The notes below the pieces were generated by a model. That model was given only the letters and a program-made list of their open reading frames with translations, did no database searches and had not been told where the DNA came from. The position numbers and the translations under genes are program-made. Shown here in pieces: positions 25,469 through 34,161 of a stretch of 43,432 nucleotides of DNA. The stretch is from Acidaminococcus intestini DSM 21505. GTDB lineage: Bacteria > Bacillota > Negativicutes > Acidaminococcales > Acidaminococcaceae. Location: positions 1 to 43,432 of the forward strand of contig NZ_AULA01000020.1 in the NCBI RefSeq assembly GCF_000425045.1. The letters run 5' to 3'. Each line of letters opens with the position of its first letter. Positions within the stretch are counted from its first letter, which is position 1.

Positions 25469-26683
25469 ATGGAATGCGTAAGAAAATTAACGAAAGATTT
25501 GTACTGGGTTGGCGCTGACGATCGCCGCTTGGAACTTTTTGAAAATATTCATCCCATTCCTCGGGGCGTATCCTACAATGCCTACGTCCTTTTGGACGAA
25601 AAAACGGTTCTTTTCGATACAGCTGACTGGTCTGTCTGCCGTCAGTTCCTGGAAAATGTCGAAGCCGTCCTTGCTGGCCGTCCCTTGGATTACCTGATTG
25701 TCAACCATGTGGAACCGGACCACGCGGCAAGCCTTCAGGAAGTCCTCATCCGTCACCCTGAGACCAAGGTCATCAGTAATGAGAAAGCCTTTGATCTCAT
25801 GCGTCAATTCGGGTTCAGCGTGGATGACCGCGCCGAAGTGGTTGCCGAAGGCGATACCCGCAAATTCGGAAAGCACACCATTGCCTTTGTCGCCGCGCCG
25901 ATGGTCCACTGGCCGGAAGCCATGGTCTCCTTTGATACGACCACTGGCACCCTCTTCTCGGCCGATGCCTTTGGTACCTTTGGTGCCTTGGGCGGCCGCA
26001 TCTTCGCGGATGAAGTGAATTTTGAACGGGATTGGCTTGATGATGCCCGCCGCTACTATACCAACATCGTTGGTAAATACGGTGCTCATGTCATGGACCT
26101 CCTGAAAAAGGCTTCCGCCCTCGAGATCAAGATGATCTGCCCTCTCCATGGACCTGTCTGGAGAAAGAACATTCCTTGGTTCCTTGATAAGTATGTCCAT
26201 TGGGCCTCTTATGAACCAGAAGAAAAAGGAGTGCTCCTCGTTTATGCCTCCATGTACGGCAACACGGAAAGTGCCGCGTCGGTCTTTGCCGCCCGCCTTG
26301 CAGAAAAAGGCATGTCCAACATCCATATGTACGACGTCTCCAAGACTGATACGAGCTACCTCATTTCCGATGCGTTCAAGTACAGCCACATCGTCCTGGC
26401 TTCTGTGACGTACAACCTCAACATTTATCCGAAGATGATGACCTTCCTGGATCATATGAGAATGCTCAATGTCCAGAACCGCTATGTCGGCATCATCGAA
26501 AATGGTTCCTGGGCCTGCACAGTTGGTACCTTGATGCATGATTACCTGGAAGACGAAATGAAGGGAATGACGATCCTTCAAGACAGCGTCACCATCAACT
26601 CCAGCATGACCAAGGGCCAGAACCGCTCCATGGACGACATGGTCGATGCCCTTCTGGATTCCATGAAGGAAGAAAAGAAATAA
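25469..26683 (+). CDS. fprA: Flavodiiron protein FprA (O2/NO reductase)
   Basis: A 404-residue A-type flavoprotein. The lactamase-like domain carries every di-iron ligand: H80, E82, D84 and H85 (NHVEPDHA), H147 (PMVHWPE), D166 (SADAFG) and H227 (PLHGPV). The C-terminal flavodoxin domain starts near residue 255 with YASMYGNTESAA for FMN. No extra rubredoxin or reductase domain is attached, so it needs an outside electron donor; the rubredoxin at the end of the preceding fusion protein is the obvious one. It reduces O2 to water or NO to N2O in the cytosol. GAAGGAGATAACAAT precedes the ATG. Same transcript as the fusion gene. Confidence 0.95.
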   Translation: MECVRKLTKDLYWVGADDRRLELFENIHPIPRGVSYNAYVLLDEKTVLFDTADWSVCRQFLENVEAVLAGRPLDYLIVNHVEPDHAASLQEVLIRHPETKVISNEKAFDLMRQFGFSVDDRAEVVAEGDTRKFGKHTIAFVAAPMVHWPEAMVSFDTTTGTLFSADAFGTFGALGGRIFADEVNFERDWLDDARRYYTNIVGKYGAHVMDLLKKASALEIKMICPLHGPVWRKNIPWFLDKYVHWASYEPEEKGVLLVYASMYGNTESAASVFAARLAEKGMSNIHMYDVSKTDTSYLISDAFKYSHIVLASVTYNLNIYPKMMTFLDHMRMLNVQNRYVGIIENGSWACTVGTLMHDYLEDEMKGMTILQDSVTINSSMTKGQNRSMDDMVDALLDSMKEEKK

Positions 26684-26701
26684 CTCTCACGTAAGAACGC
26701 T

Positions 26702-26737
26702 CCGCCCATCACGGGCGCATCCTCCTATGATGGGCGG
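26702..26737 (+). terminator. Hairpin after fprA
   Basis: CCGCCCATCA (26702-26711) pairs perfectly with TGATGGGCGG (26728-26737). No T-run follows, so it may stabilise the mRNA end rather than terminate. Confidence 0.5.
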
Positions 26738-26802
26738 GCCGACCTCCTATCTTTTGCATCTTTGATGCATGCATCCGTTACCCTCTCTCTCATAGTGCCG
26801 TT

Positions 26803-26848
26803 AAAAGGACCCGACTAGGCATGTTCCCAGTCGGGTCCTTCGTCTTTG
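26803..26848 (+). terminator. Terminator of the fusion-fprA operon
   Basis: AAGGACCCGACT (26805-26816) pairs perfectly with AGTCGGGTCCTT (26829-26840), 12 bp, followed by CGTCTTT. The T-run is short. Confidence 0.65.
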
Positions 26849-26923
26849 GGTGCTGCCTCCTTCGAGTCTCTTCGTTCATTCCGCTTTTTTATAAAATAGC
26901 ACCAGTGCCTTTAGCGGTCCTCC

Positions 26924-26977
26924 CAAAAAGCCGAACAATGACCATCTGGACACTTTCCCTGCCAGATGGTCATTGTT
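26924..26977 (-). terminator. Terminator of the alcohol dehydrogenase
   Basis: A perfect 16-bp stem (26934-26949 with 26962-26977); on the minus strand it is followed by CGGCTTTTTGGG. Confidence 0.8.
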
Positions 26978-26991
26978 CCATTTACCGTGCC

Positions 26992-28182
26992 TTAGGTGCG
27001 TTCATAGGCCGCTTTATAAATTGTGTACATATCTTTTTCATGAAGCACTTTTGCCGATCCCAGGGCATCCTTTGCGGTATGGCTGCACATGCGTGCCAGT
27101 GTGCGAAGGTCCTCATCTGAAAGGATAAGGCCCAGCTCCTTAAGGGAAATCGGCATGGAAATGGAAGCAAAGAAGGCCTCCAGGGCCTCAATGCCCTTGA
27201 GGGCAATGGCTTCATCACTTCCGATTTCCGGCACATTCATGACATGAAGGGCAAAACGACAGAAGCGGGGAAGGCAGTCCTTATAGACATACCGGGCCCA
27301 GCTTCCCCATAGTGCCGTTAGACCTGCCCCGTGGGCAACATCATAAAGACCGCTCACTTCATGTTCCAGGCGATGGGTAGCAAAATCCCTGGCACAATGA
27401 CCAAGGCCTGTCAGGTCATTATGAGAAAGACTGCCCGCCCACATGATTTCAGCCCGTGCATCATAATCATCAGGGTGATCCCGCAGGATGAGGCTCTGAG
27501 CCATAACGGTCCGCAGCAGGCCTTCTGCGAGGGCATCAGTAAGTTCCATACTGGGGCCTTGGACAAAATAGCGTTCCAGCGTATGCATGATGATATCACA
27601 GCAGCCGCAGGCCGTCTGGTAAGCCGGCAGGGTCATGGTAAGTTCCGGGTTCATGACAGCAAAAACCGGGCGGGCCAGATCGCTGTTATAGCCCCTTTTT
27701 TCATGGGTCCTGTCGTTTGTAATGACCGATGAATTGGAAAGTTCACTTCCCGAAGCAGCAAGGGTAAGGACCACACCGACAGGAAGGGCTTTTTGGGCCT
27801 GGGCCTTTCCCGCATAGAAGTCCCACACATCGCCTTCATAGCAAAGTGCGTAGGAAATGGCCTTTGCCGCATCGATTACGCTGCCGCCGCCTACGGCAAG
27901 AATCAGGTCAATGCCCTCTTCCCTGGCTTTTTGGGTGCCCATCCGGACAAAGGACAAACGGGGATTGGGGGTAACACCGCCTAAGGCAGCATAAGCGATG
28001 CCCGCCTGTTCAAGGGAGTCCGTGACGCGGAAAAGAAGCCCGCTTTTTTGGGCACTTTTCCCTCCATAAAGAATAAGAACCTTTTGGGCGCCCCGTTCTT
28101 TTACAAGGACACCGGTTTCTCTTTCCCTTCCCTTCCCAAAGACAACCTTAGTCGGGGAATAATAGGTGAAATCACAAATCAT
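26992..28182 (-). CDS. Iron-containing alcohol dehydrogenase (butanol dehydrogenase type)
   Basis: A 396-residue group III alcohol dehydrogenase. MICDFTYYSPTKVVFGKG is the standard start, preceded by AAAGGAGGGGGC; a longer frame is rejected. Visible: nucleotide-binding GGGSVIDAAKAI near residue 95, TLAASGSELSNSSVI, and the metal ligands D and H in CCDIIMHTLE plus two His in GHCARDFATHRLEHE. It interconverts aldehydes and primary alcohols with NAD(P)H; it is probably used to dispose of reducing power or remove aldehydes. Stand-alone gene between two terminators. Confidence 0.9.
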   Translation of the reverse strand: MICDFTYYSPTKVVFGKGRERETGVLVKERGAQKVLILYGGKSAQKSGLLFRVTDSLEQAGIAYAALGGVTPNPRLSFVRMGTQKAREEGIDLILAVGGGSVIDAAKAISYALCYEGDVWDFYAGKAQAQKALPVGVVLTLAASGSELSNSSVITNDRTHEKRGYNSDLARPVFAVMNPELTMTLPAYQTACGCCDIIMHTLERYFVQGPSMELTDALAEGLLRTVMAQSLILRDHPDDYDARAEIMWAGSLSHNDLTGLGHCARDFATHRLEHEVSGLYDVAHGAGLTALWGSWARYVYKDCLPRFCRFALHVMNVPEIGSDEAIALKGIEALEAFFASISMPISLKELGLILSDEDLRTLARMCSHTAKDALGSAKVLHEKDMYTIYKAAYERT

Positions 28183-28209
28183 AATAAGCCCCCTCCTTTC
28201 CTGCTTTTC

Positions 28210-28237
28210 AAAAAAAGCCTGCATTTCTGCAGGCGTC
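28210..28237 (-). terminator. Terminator of the exopolysaccharide operon
   Basis: GCCTGCA (28217-28223) pairs with TGCAGGC (28228-28234); seven T follow on the minus strand. It ends ugd just before the alcohol dehydrogenase start. Confidence 0.88.
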
Positions 28238-28259
28238 ATTGGTTTTTAGCATCCCATTA

Positions 28260-29495
28260 TCAATCACGGCCAAAAAGGTCACATGTATAGACCTTGTGGG
28301 CAGCATCTTTAAGTGCGCTGTCCATACGATTTGCAACAATGACCTGACTTGTTTCCTTAAAGTAGGGCAAGTCACGGGTTACACGGACGCCCCCAAATAA
28401 ACTGCCTTCTTCAAGGGTTGGCTCGTAGATGAGAAGCTGTGCCCCTTCCTTTTTGAGTAAGTCCATGATTGTCTGGATGGCACTTTGCCGAAAATTATCA
28501 CTGCCGGATTTCATGATGAGGCGATAGATACCGATGACAGGACGGGCAGCATCGCTATTTGCAGCCGATCGGGCCGTTTCCAAGACTTGCTGCGCAATGA
28601 ACGCTTTGCGAATCTCGTTGGAACGGATGACCGCATCCATCAGGGCTTCTGGGACGCCGCCATAATCCGCCTTAAGTTCTTTCGTGTCCTTGGGCAGGCA
28701 ATACCCGCCATATCCAAAGGAGGGATTATTGTAATGCCCGCCAATCCGCGGATCAAGGCAGACGCCATCGATGATGGATTTTGTATCCATGCCCTTTACA
28801 CAGGCATAGGTATCAAGTTCATTGAAATAGGCCACACGCAGGGCAAGGTAAGTATTGGCAAAAAGTTTGACCGCTTCCGCCTCTGAAGAATCCATTATCT
28901 TGATAGGAACGTCTTCTTTTTCCGCACCCTCTTTAAGAAGCTGTGCAAACAGCTGGGCCTCGGTTTCCATGTCCGGCCCTTGGGAGCCAATCCCCACGAT
29001 GATGCGGGAAGGGTAAAGGTTATCATAAAGGGCCCTTCCCTCCCTCAGGAATTCAGGACTGAAAAGCAGGTGCAGCTTCTGATAACGCTGAGCAGCCGCT
29101 TTTGTATACCCTACAGGAATCGTGGATTTGATGACAACCAGAGCCTCTGGATGAACCTGTTCAATCAGGGTCAGGACTTCGTCTACATGGGATGTATCAA
29201 ACTGATGATGAGTCTCATCATAGTCTGTTGGGACCGCGACAATCACAACATCAGCCTGTTCATAGGCCTGCCGCGCATCCAGTGTTGCCTGAAGCTGGAG
29301 CGGCCGATCTTTCAAGTAATGTTCCAGTTCCCGATCTGAAATCGGGGAGTGGCCCTGTGCCAACTCTTCTACACGCCGTGGATCCACATCAACTGCATAA
29401 ACCTTGTGATGCTGGGATAACAGGACCGCAAGGGATAGTCCAACATAGCCCAGACCTGCCACAGCAAGGACAAGATCCCGTTTTTCTTTTTCCAT
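28260..29495 (-). CDS. ugd: UDP-glucose 6-dehydrogenase
   Basis: A 411-residue enzyme that oxidises UDP-glucose twice to UDP-glucuronate. Domains: N-terminal Rossmann (AGLGYVGLSLA, residues 13-23; Asp at the end of the second strand in YAVDVD), KSTIPVGYT, FSPEFLREG, then the catalytic cysteine in FGYGGYCLPKDTKEL and the C-terminal UDP-binding domain. It matches the compact type found in capsule clusters. Lies 19 bases after galU, which makes its substrate, and is the last gene of the wbaP-like/galU/ugd unit. Confidence 0.93.
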   Translation of the reverse strand: MEKEKRDLVLAVAGLGYVGLSLAVLLSQHHKVYAVDVDPRRVEELAQGHSPISDRELEHYLKDRPLQLQATLDARQAYEQADVVIVAVPTDYDETHHQFDTSHVDEVLTLIEQVHPEALVVIKSTIPVGYTKAAAQRYQKLHLLFSPEFLREGRALYDNLYPSRIIVGIGSQGPDMETEAQLFAQLLKEGAEKEDVPIKIMDSSEAEAVKLFANTYLALRVAYFNELDTYACVKGMDTKSIIDGVCLDPRIGGHYNNPSFGYGGYCLPKDTKELKADYGGVPEALMDAVIRSNEIRKAFIAQQVLETARSAANSDAARPVIGIYRLIMKSGSDNFRQSAIQTIMDLLKKEGAQLLIYEPTLEEGSLFGGVRVTRDLPYFKETSQVIVANRMDSALKDAAHKVYTCDLFGRD

Positions 29496-29514
29496 TCTTT
29501 CACCTTCGAATCAG

Positions 29515-30393
29515 CTACAGACCTTTGACGATGTTCTTCAAATAGGAAGCAAATTCGTCTTTTAGGTCATCCCGACGCAGGGCATATTCCACCATGGCCT
29601 GGAGATAACCTTGTTTATTGCCCACATCGTAGCGACGGCCGGAAAAACGGTAAGCATAAAGGGGCTCACGATGGCTCATGACCCGAAGGGCATCAGTCAG
29701 CTGGATTTCGCCGCCCTTTCCTGGCTTTGTTTCAGAAAGGACATCAAATACATCCGGCGTAATCACATACCGACCTAAAATCGCCATACGGCTTGGTGCG
29801 TCCTTGACAGCCGGTTTTTCCACCATATCCTCGACTTTCATGAGGCCATCTACACCATCGACTTCCTTGCCCTTTACAATGCCATAACTGGAGACATCTT
29901 CGCGGGGCACGGTCTGACAGCCCAGGATTGTTGCTCCTGTCGCCTCGTATTGGTCCATGAGCTGACGCAGGGCCGGCTTTCCCTCCGTATAGACAATATC
30001 ATCCCCTAAAATGACGGCAAAAGGTTCACCGTCAACAAAGTCCTTGGCACAGTAAATGGCATCTCCCAGGCCGCGCATGTGCTTTTGACGGATATAATGG
30101 ATATCAATGCTTGAGATATCACGGATTTGCCGCAGTTGTTCCAATTTTCCTGCTTGATAGAGATGATTTTCCAATTCGGGAGATGAATCAAAATGGTCCT
30201 CAATGGCTCGCTTTGCATGGCCGCTGATGATAAGGATCTGTTCAATCCCGCTTGCACGGATTTCCTCTACAATGTATTGGATGGTCGGAATATCAACAAC
30301 GGGAAGCATTTCCTTGGGCATCGCTTTTGTAGCTGGCAGGAAACGGGTTCCGAAACCAGCAGCCGGAATTACGGCTTTACGCACTTTTTGCAT
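29515..30393 (-). CDS. galU: UTP-glucose-1-phosphate uridylyltransferase
   Basis: A 292-residue nucleotidyltransferase that makes UDP-glucose. The signature VRKAVIPAAGFGTRFLPATKAMPKEMLP at the N-terminus holds the UTP-binding GxGTR and Lys, and ILGDDIVY, EKP and GGEIQLTDALR follow as in GalU. AGGAGGAACACTC precedes the ATG. Sits between the glycosyl-phosphate transferase gene (34-base gap) and ugd, so it feeds UDP-sugar precursors to the polysaccharide route. Confidence 0.96.
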   Translation of the reverse strand: MQKVRKAVIPAAGFGTRFLPATKAMPKEMLPVVDIPTIQYIVEEIRASGIEQILIISGHAKRAIEDHFDSSPELENHLYQAGKLEQLRQIRDISSIDIHYIRQKHMRGLGDAIYCAKDFVDGEPFAVILGDDIVYTEGKPALRQLMDQYEATGATILGCQTVPREDVSSYGIVKGKEVDGVDGLMKVEDMVEKPAVKDAPSRMAILGRYVITPDVFDVLSETKPGKGGEIQLTDALRVMSHREPLYAYRFSGRRYDVGNKQGYLQAMVEYALRRDDLKDEFASYLKNIVKGL

Positions 30394-30426
30394 GAGTGTT
30401 CCTCCTAAACAAAGAGGGCCTCCTCA

Positions 30427-31893
30427 TCAGTAGGCCCCTTTATGATGTAATACAACACTGAATGTTTTCCAAAGCAGGGACAGGTCAAGCCAAATCGACC
30501 AATTGCGGACATACCAGGAATCCATTTGGACCCGCTCCTCATAGGTCGTATCACTGCGTCCGTTCACCTGCCACATCCCCGTAATGCCGGGACGAACCAT
30601 ATAAAAGTCAGAGATATAGCTGCCATATTTAGGGATTTCAGCCCGAACAATGGGGCGCGGCCCAACAAGACTCATTTCTCCTTTAAGGACGTTAAATAGC
30701 TGGGGCAGTTCATCAAGGCTCGTCCGGCGCAGGATGTGCCCAATCCGCGTAATGCGGGGATCATCCTTAAGCTTGAAGTCCCGTTCCCATTCTTCCCGGG
30801 CCTCCGGATGGGAAGCCAAGTACTCCTTTAATTTCACATCGGCATCAACGCACATGGTACGGAATTTATAGCAAGGGAATTCCTTACCGCCCTGTCCGAT
30901 CCGCCTGTGGGCAAAAAGAATGGGGCCTGGTGAATCAAGCCGTACCAAAAGAGCCAAGAGAAGCAGGATTGGACTGATCACAAGGATGCCAATGAGGGTC
31001 AGGACCATGTCAAAAAGGTATTTCAGAATCTTATTGTAACTTCTAGCCAAATTGTTGCGCAGGCCCATGACAAGCAGCCGCTCATTAAAGAGACTTTCCA
31101 CAGTGACCCCATTGACGGGAAGCCCAATGAGATCAGGGATGAAGGAGAGATTCCTGACAAGGGGCTGGATGCGGTAAATCAGGCTGTCAAGCTTCTTTGG
31201 AGAAAGCCCGGGAGCGGCAATGAAAACATCATTGACCTGCGTTTTTGTCAAGATCGGCTCAATCTCGTCCAAGGTTCCCAGATAGGGAAGATTGCCAACA
31301 TTTTCCTTTCGCTCCCCAGCGTCATCGACATAGCCAATGACATGATAATTCAGCCCGACGTCGTCCTTGATGCCGCGCAGGAGCAGCTGTGCCGTCTTGC
31401 CGGCCCCAACAAGAAGGACTGGATAGCGCCCAATACCGGCCCAGTCAAGGATTTTTGTCATAACAAGGCGCGAAAGGCTGAGGAAAAGGAAGGAAAAGAT
31501 TCCCAAGAAAGCAATGAAGAGCCGGCTCGTGGAATTGCCAATGTGGGTCAAGTAGACCAAGAGGATAATGAGGCAAATGGCATAGGCACAGCCGTAAAAA
31601 ATACGCTCCAGCAGGCGCCAGATTCCCATCGGTTTCTGATAGACCCGCCCGGCCCGTAAAAATAAAATAAAAAAGAGGGGGAATACAATCCACTTATTGA
31701 GCCAAGCAATGTGCAGCACGGAACTGCCCATTAGACCATTGCGGGCACTGACGGCCAGATGTTCCGCCAAAAGGATAAAGATCCAGTCGCTCAGCATATA
31801 GAACGTGGGCAAGAAATAACTCAAATGATGCTCAATGAAGCGTTTATGGGTCCCCCGGGATCCCTCCTGCTTAGACTCAGGACGCACAAGCAC
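30427..31893 (-). CDS. Polyprenyl glycosylphosphotransferase (WbaP/CpsE-like), exopolysaccharide initiation
   Basis: A 488-residue inner-membrane enzyme that transfers a sugar-1-phosphate to undecaprenyl phosphate. Order: four hydrophobic helices (residues about 30-150), a cytosolic CoA-binding-like domain (VLLVGAGKTAQLLLRGI), a fifth helix (FDMVLTLIGILVISPIL) and the catalytic domain with YKFRTM, RRTSLDELPQLFNVLKGEMSLVGPRP and RPGITGMWQVNGRSD. The start is one of two GTG codons (31893 or 31887); GGGAG suits the second better. The sugar (glucose, galactose or other) is not readable. First gene of the operon with galU and ugd; downstream glycosyltransferases are absent here. Confidence 0.9.
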   Translation of the reverse strand: MLVRPESKQEGSRGTHKRFIEHHLSYFLPTFYMLSDWIFILLAEHLAVSARNGLMGSSVLHIAWLNKWIVFPLFFILFLRAGRVYQKPMGIWRLLERIFYGCAYAICLIILLVYLTHIGNSTSRLFIAFLGIFSFLFLSLSRLVMTKILDWAGIGRYPVLLVGAGKTAQLLLRGIKDDVGLNYHVIGYVDDAGERKENVGNLPYLGTLDEIEPILTKTQVNDVFIAAPGLSPKKLDSLIYRIQPLVRNLSFIPDLIGLPVNGVTVESLFNERLLVMGLRNNLARSYNKILKYLFDMVLTLIGILVISPILLLLALLVRLDSPGPILFAHRRIGQGGKEFPCYKFRTMCVDADVKLKEYLASHPEAREEWERDFKLKDDPRITRIGHILRRTSLDELPQLFNVLKGEMSLVGPRPIVRAEIPKYGSYISDFYMVRPGITGMWQVNGRSDTTYEERVQMDSWYVRNWSIWLDLSLLWKTFSVVLHHKGAY

Positions 31894-31940
31894 ACACTCC
31901 CATCATAGAACCGGAAAACCGGGTATTTTACATATCTTAT

Positions 31941-31969
31941 ATTATATCGAAAAAAACAGGCGGTTACAA
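31941..31969 (-). promoter_or_regulatory. Promoter of the exopolysaccharide operon, inside a terminator
   Basis: Minus strand TTGTAA (31964-31969), 17 bases, TATAAT (31941-31946). The -35 falls in the loop of the tsaD terminator hairpin and the spacer in its T-run. Confidence 0.6.
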
Positions 31970-31979
31970 TATCCGCCTG
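31950..31979 (-). terminator. Terminator of the tsaE-tsaB-rimI-tsaD operon
   Basis: CAGGCGG (31957-31963) pairs with CCGCCTG (31973-31979); seven T follow on the minus strand. Confidence 0.85.
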
Positions 31980-32002
31980 CGCTCCTCATTAAGACTGCGT
32001 TC

Positions 32003-33025
32003 TTACGCCTCCCCCAATTTGAGCGAAGGATTGGCATTAAGATCAAGGGTGGCAAAGTCGTGAGCAAGATACTGATAATATCCCCGTACAGCAATCATGA
32101 CAGCATTATCCGTACAGAGGATGGGCGTTGGATGGACAAGTTCCGCCCCCACGGAATCAGCGCCTTGGGCAAGGGCTTCCTGCAGATGGCGGTTAGCGGA
32201 CACCCCGCCGGCCAGGACAACTTTCTTAAGTCCTGTCGCAATAAGAGCTTCCTTGCATTTGGTTACAAGAACGTCCACAATGGCTTCCTGGAAAGAAGCA
32301 GCCACGTCTTCCCGCTTGACCTCAAGACCGCGCTGTGCTTGTGCATGAAGATAGTTGATGACGGCAGATTTCAGGCCGCTGAAGCTAAAGTCATAGCTGT
32401 TGAGCAGAAGCGGACGCGGAAAATCAATGGCCTCCGCCTTGCCGGAAAGGGCGAGTTTTTCGATTTCCGGACCGCCAGGATAGGGCAGGCCCATAAAGCG
32501 GGCAATCTTATCAAAGGCTTCACCGGCTGCGTCATCACGGGTCTGACCTAAAAGGCGGAACGTGTTATAGTCTTCCACAACAAGCAGGGAGGTATGACCG
32601 CCAGACACAACCAAGGCCAAAAAAGGCGGTTTTAGATCCGGATCGGAAAGAAAATTGGCAAAAACATGCCCTTCCAAGTGATTGACTCCAATCAAGGGTT
32701 TTCCTGTTCCAAGCGCAAGCCCTTTTGCTGCACTGAGGCCGACAAGCAGGGCCCCTACAAGGCCCGGTCCGTAGGTGACAGCAATGGCGTCAATCTCCGT
32801 TAACCCAAGATGGGCCTTCTTGAGCGCCTCGTCAATGACGGGCATGACATGTTCGATATGTTTCCGGGACGCAATTTCCGGAACGACACCGCCAAATTTA
32901 CGGTGTACCAAGATTTGTGTCGATACAACACTGGAGAGCACTTCCCGCCCGTTCCGGACGACGGATGCTGCGGTTTCATCACAACTGCTTTCAATGCCTA
33001 GGATGGTAAGATCTTTTTCCATCAT
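32003..33025 (-). CDS. tsaD: tRNA N6-adenosine threonylcarbamoyltransferase TsaD
   Basis: A 340-residue enzyme (ASKHA fold) that moves the threonylcarbamoyl group to A37 of ANN-decoding tRNAs. Visible: ILGIESSCDETAASVV at the N-terminus, metal ligands H116 and H120 in NHLEGH, VVSGGHTSLL, the AGGVSANRHLQ stretch, and the Asp of LCTDNAVMIA. Full length. It ends the operon tsaE-tsaB-rimI-tsaD; TsaC, which makes the activated intermediate, is not in the window. Confidence 0.97.
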   Translation of the reverse strand: MMEKDLTILGIESSCDETAASVVRNGREVLSSVVSTQILVHRKFGGVVPEIASRKHIEHVMPVIDEALKKAHLGLTEIDAIAVTYGPGLVGALLVGLSAAKGLALGTGKPLIGVNHLEGHVFANFLSDPDLKPPFLALVVSGGHTSLLVVEDYNTFRLLGQTRDDAAGEAFDKIARFMGLPYPGGPEIEKLALSGKAEAIDFPRPLLLNSYDFSFSGLKSAVINYLHAQAQRGLEVKREDVAASFQEAIVDVLVTKCKEALIATGLKKVVLAGGVSANRHLQEALAQGADSVGAELVHPTPILCTDNAVMIAVRGYYQYLAHDFATLDLNANPSLKLGEA

Positions 33026-33034
33026 GTTCCTTTC

Positions 33035-33496
33035 TTACATATCAGTAAGGAGAAGGCGCATGAGCACGGCGTCTTCCCCACTGTCTGCATAATAATGGGG
33101 CCGTTTTCCGCAGGAAAAAAAGCCCAAATGTTCATAGGTTTTACGGGCCGGCAGGTTGTGTTCCCTCACTTCAAGGGTCACTTCCTCCGCACCAAGATCC
33201 CGTGCCTTTTCAATCAGGGAAGCCACCAAAAAGAGCCCTTTTTTCTCACCCCGTCGGCCTGGATCGACAGCAAGACGCATAATCTGTGCTTCGCCGGCAA
33301 CAAGCCAAAAACCGCCGTAAGCAATAGGCGTGCCGTCTTCAAACACGCCATAGTAATGGGCAAGCCGCCCTGTCAGTTCTTCCAAAAAGGTTTCCCTTTT
33401 CCACGCTAAGGAAAAGGCCCCTTCATCCATGGGAAGGACCCAGGAAAGATCCCCTTCCGTCAGCTCTCTTACTTCGATGGATGCCGCTTTTCCCAT
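33035..33496 (-). CDS. rimI: Ribosomal-protein-alanine N-acetyltransferase RimI
   Basis: A 153-residue GNAT acetyltransferase. The acetyl-CoA loop is seen in LAVDPGRRGEKKGLFLVASLIEKA (a somewhat altered Q/RxxGxG/A), and the C-terminal EVREHNLPARKTYEHLGF with a Tyr is the typical RimI pattern. It acetylates the N-terminus of ribosomal protein S18 in other bacteria. Its ATG (after GAGGAACT) lies 28 bases inside the end of tsaB, showing translational coupling. The loop GRRGEKKG departs from the strict consensus, so activity is probable, not certain. Confidence 0.88.
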   Translation of the reverse strand: MGKAASIEVRELTEGDLSWVLPMDEGAFSLAWKRETFLEELTGRLAHYYGVFEDGTPIAYGGFWLVAGEAQIMRLAVDPGRRGEKKGLFLVASLIEKARDLGAEEVTLEVREHNLPARKTYEHLGFFSCGKRPHYYADSGEDAVLMRLLLTDM

Positions 33497-34161
33497 AGTT
33501 CCTCCGCCTCAGAGCGCCGGATGTAAAAAGGCTCCATTCCAAAATAATCGTAAAGGTCCCCCGGTTCATAGTTTTCCTGGGCAAGGATTGCAACAGAACT
33601 GGCTCTGGGCATGCGGGCACTTTCCGGTGCCATAGCAACCAGGAACCCCTCTTTTTTGGGGATGCGATGACATTCTCCCAAAAGGATCACAGGCCGGTCC
33701 TTTTGTTCCATAAGGGGAATGATTTCCTTCTGGGAAAGGATAGAAACCGGTTCCACTTCTTCCAGGCGTCCCTGGTCCCAAAGATATTGCCCTACATAAA
33801 GGTTTCCTTTCTGGGCATCAAGGACGGGGACAAGGAGTACTCCTGCCACAGGCAGGTTATAGCTGATGGCTTCCAAAGTGTCGACGGCACGCAGCGGAAT
33901 CTTTAGGCTGTAAGCCAGGGCTTCCGCCGTCGCCATACCGATACGCAGTCCTGTAAAGGAGCCGGGACCGCGGCTTACGGCAATCAGTTCCAGCTCGCTT
34001 TTTTGAATATGGGTCCGTTCCAATAGGACCTCCAGTTGGGGCACGAGTCCTTCAGAATGGGTCATTCCAACATTGATATCCACTTCTCCTAGGATCTTTT
34101 CCCCATCACAAAGAGCAACGGAGGAGACCCGGGTCGATGTATCGATTCCAAGGGTCAGCAC
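33469..34161 (-). CDS. tsaB: tRNA threonylcarbamoyladenosine protein TsaB
   Basis: A 230-residue ASKHA protein that partners TsaD and TsaE. LTLGIDTSTRVSSVALCDG at the N-terminus, GMTHSEGLVPQLEVLL, and the conserved SRGPGSFTGLRIGMATAEALAY mark it as TsaB. It lacks the metal-binding His pair of TsaD, as it should. Its start overlaps the end of tsaE by 7 bases and its end overlaps rimI by 28, a tightly coupled operon. Confidence 0.95.
   Translation of the reverse strand: MLTLGIDTSTRVSSVALCDGEKILGEVDINVGMTHSEGLVPQLEVLLERTHIQKSELELIAVSRGPGSFTGLRIGMATAEALAYSLKIPLRAVDTLEAISYNLPVAGVLLVPVLDAQKGNLYVGQYLWDQGRLEEVEPVSILSQKEIIPLMEQKDRPVILLGECHRIPKKEGFLVAMAPESARMPRASSVAILAQENYEPGDLYDYFGMEPFYIRRSEAEELWEKRHPSK

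Larger units (their letters stand above)
26684..26991. other. Gene-free stretch with three terminator hairpins
   Basis: The gap between convergent fprA and the alcohol dehydrogenase holds three strong hairpins (listed separately) and no credible gene. Confidence 0.6.
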
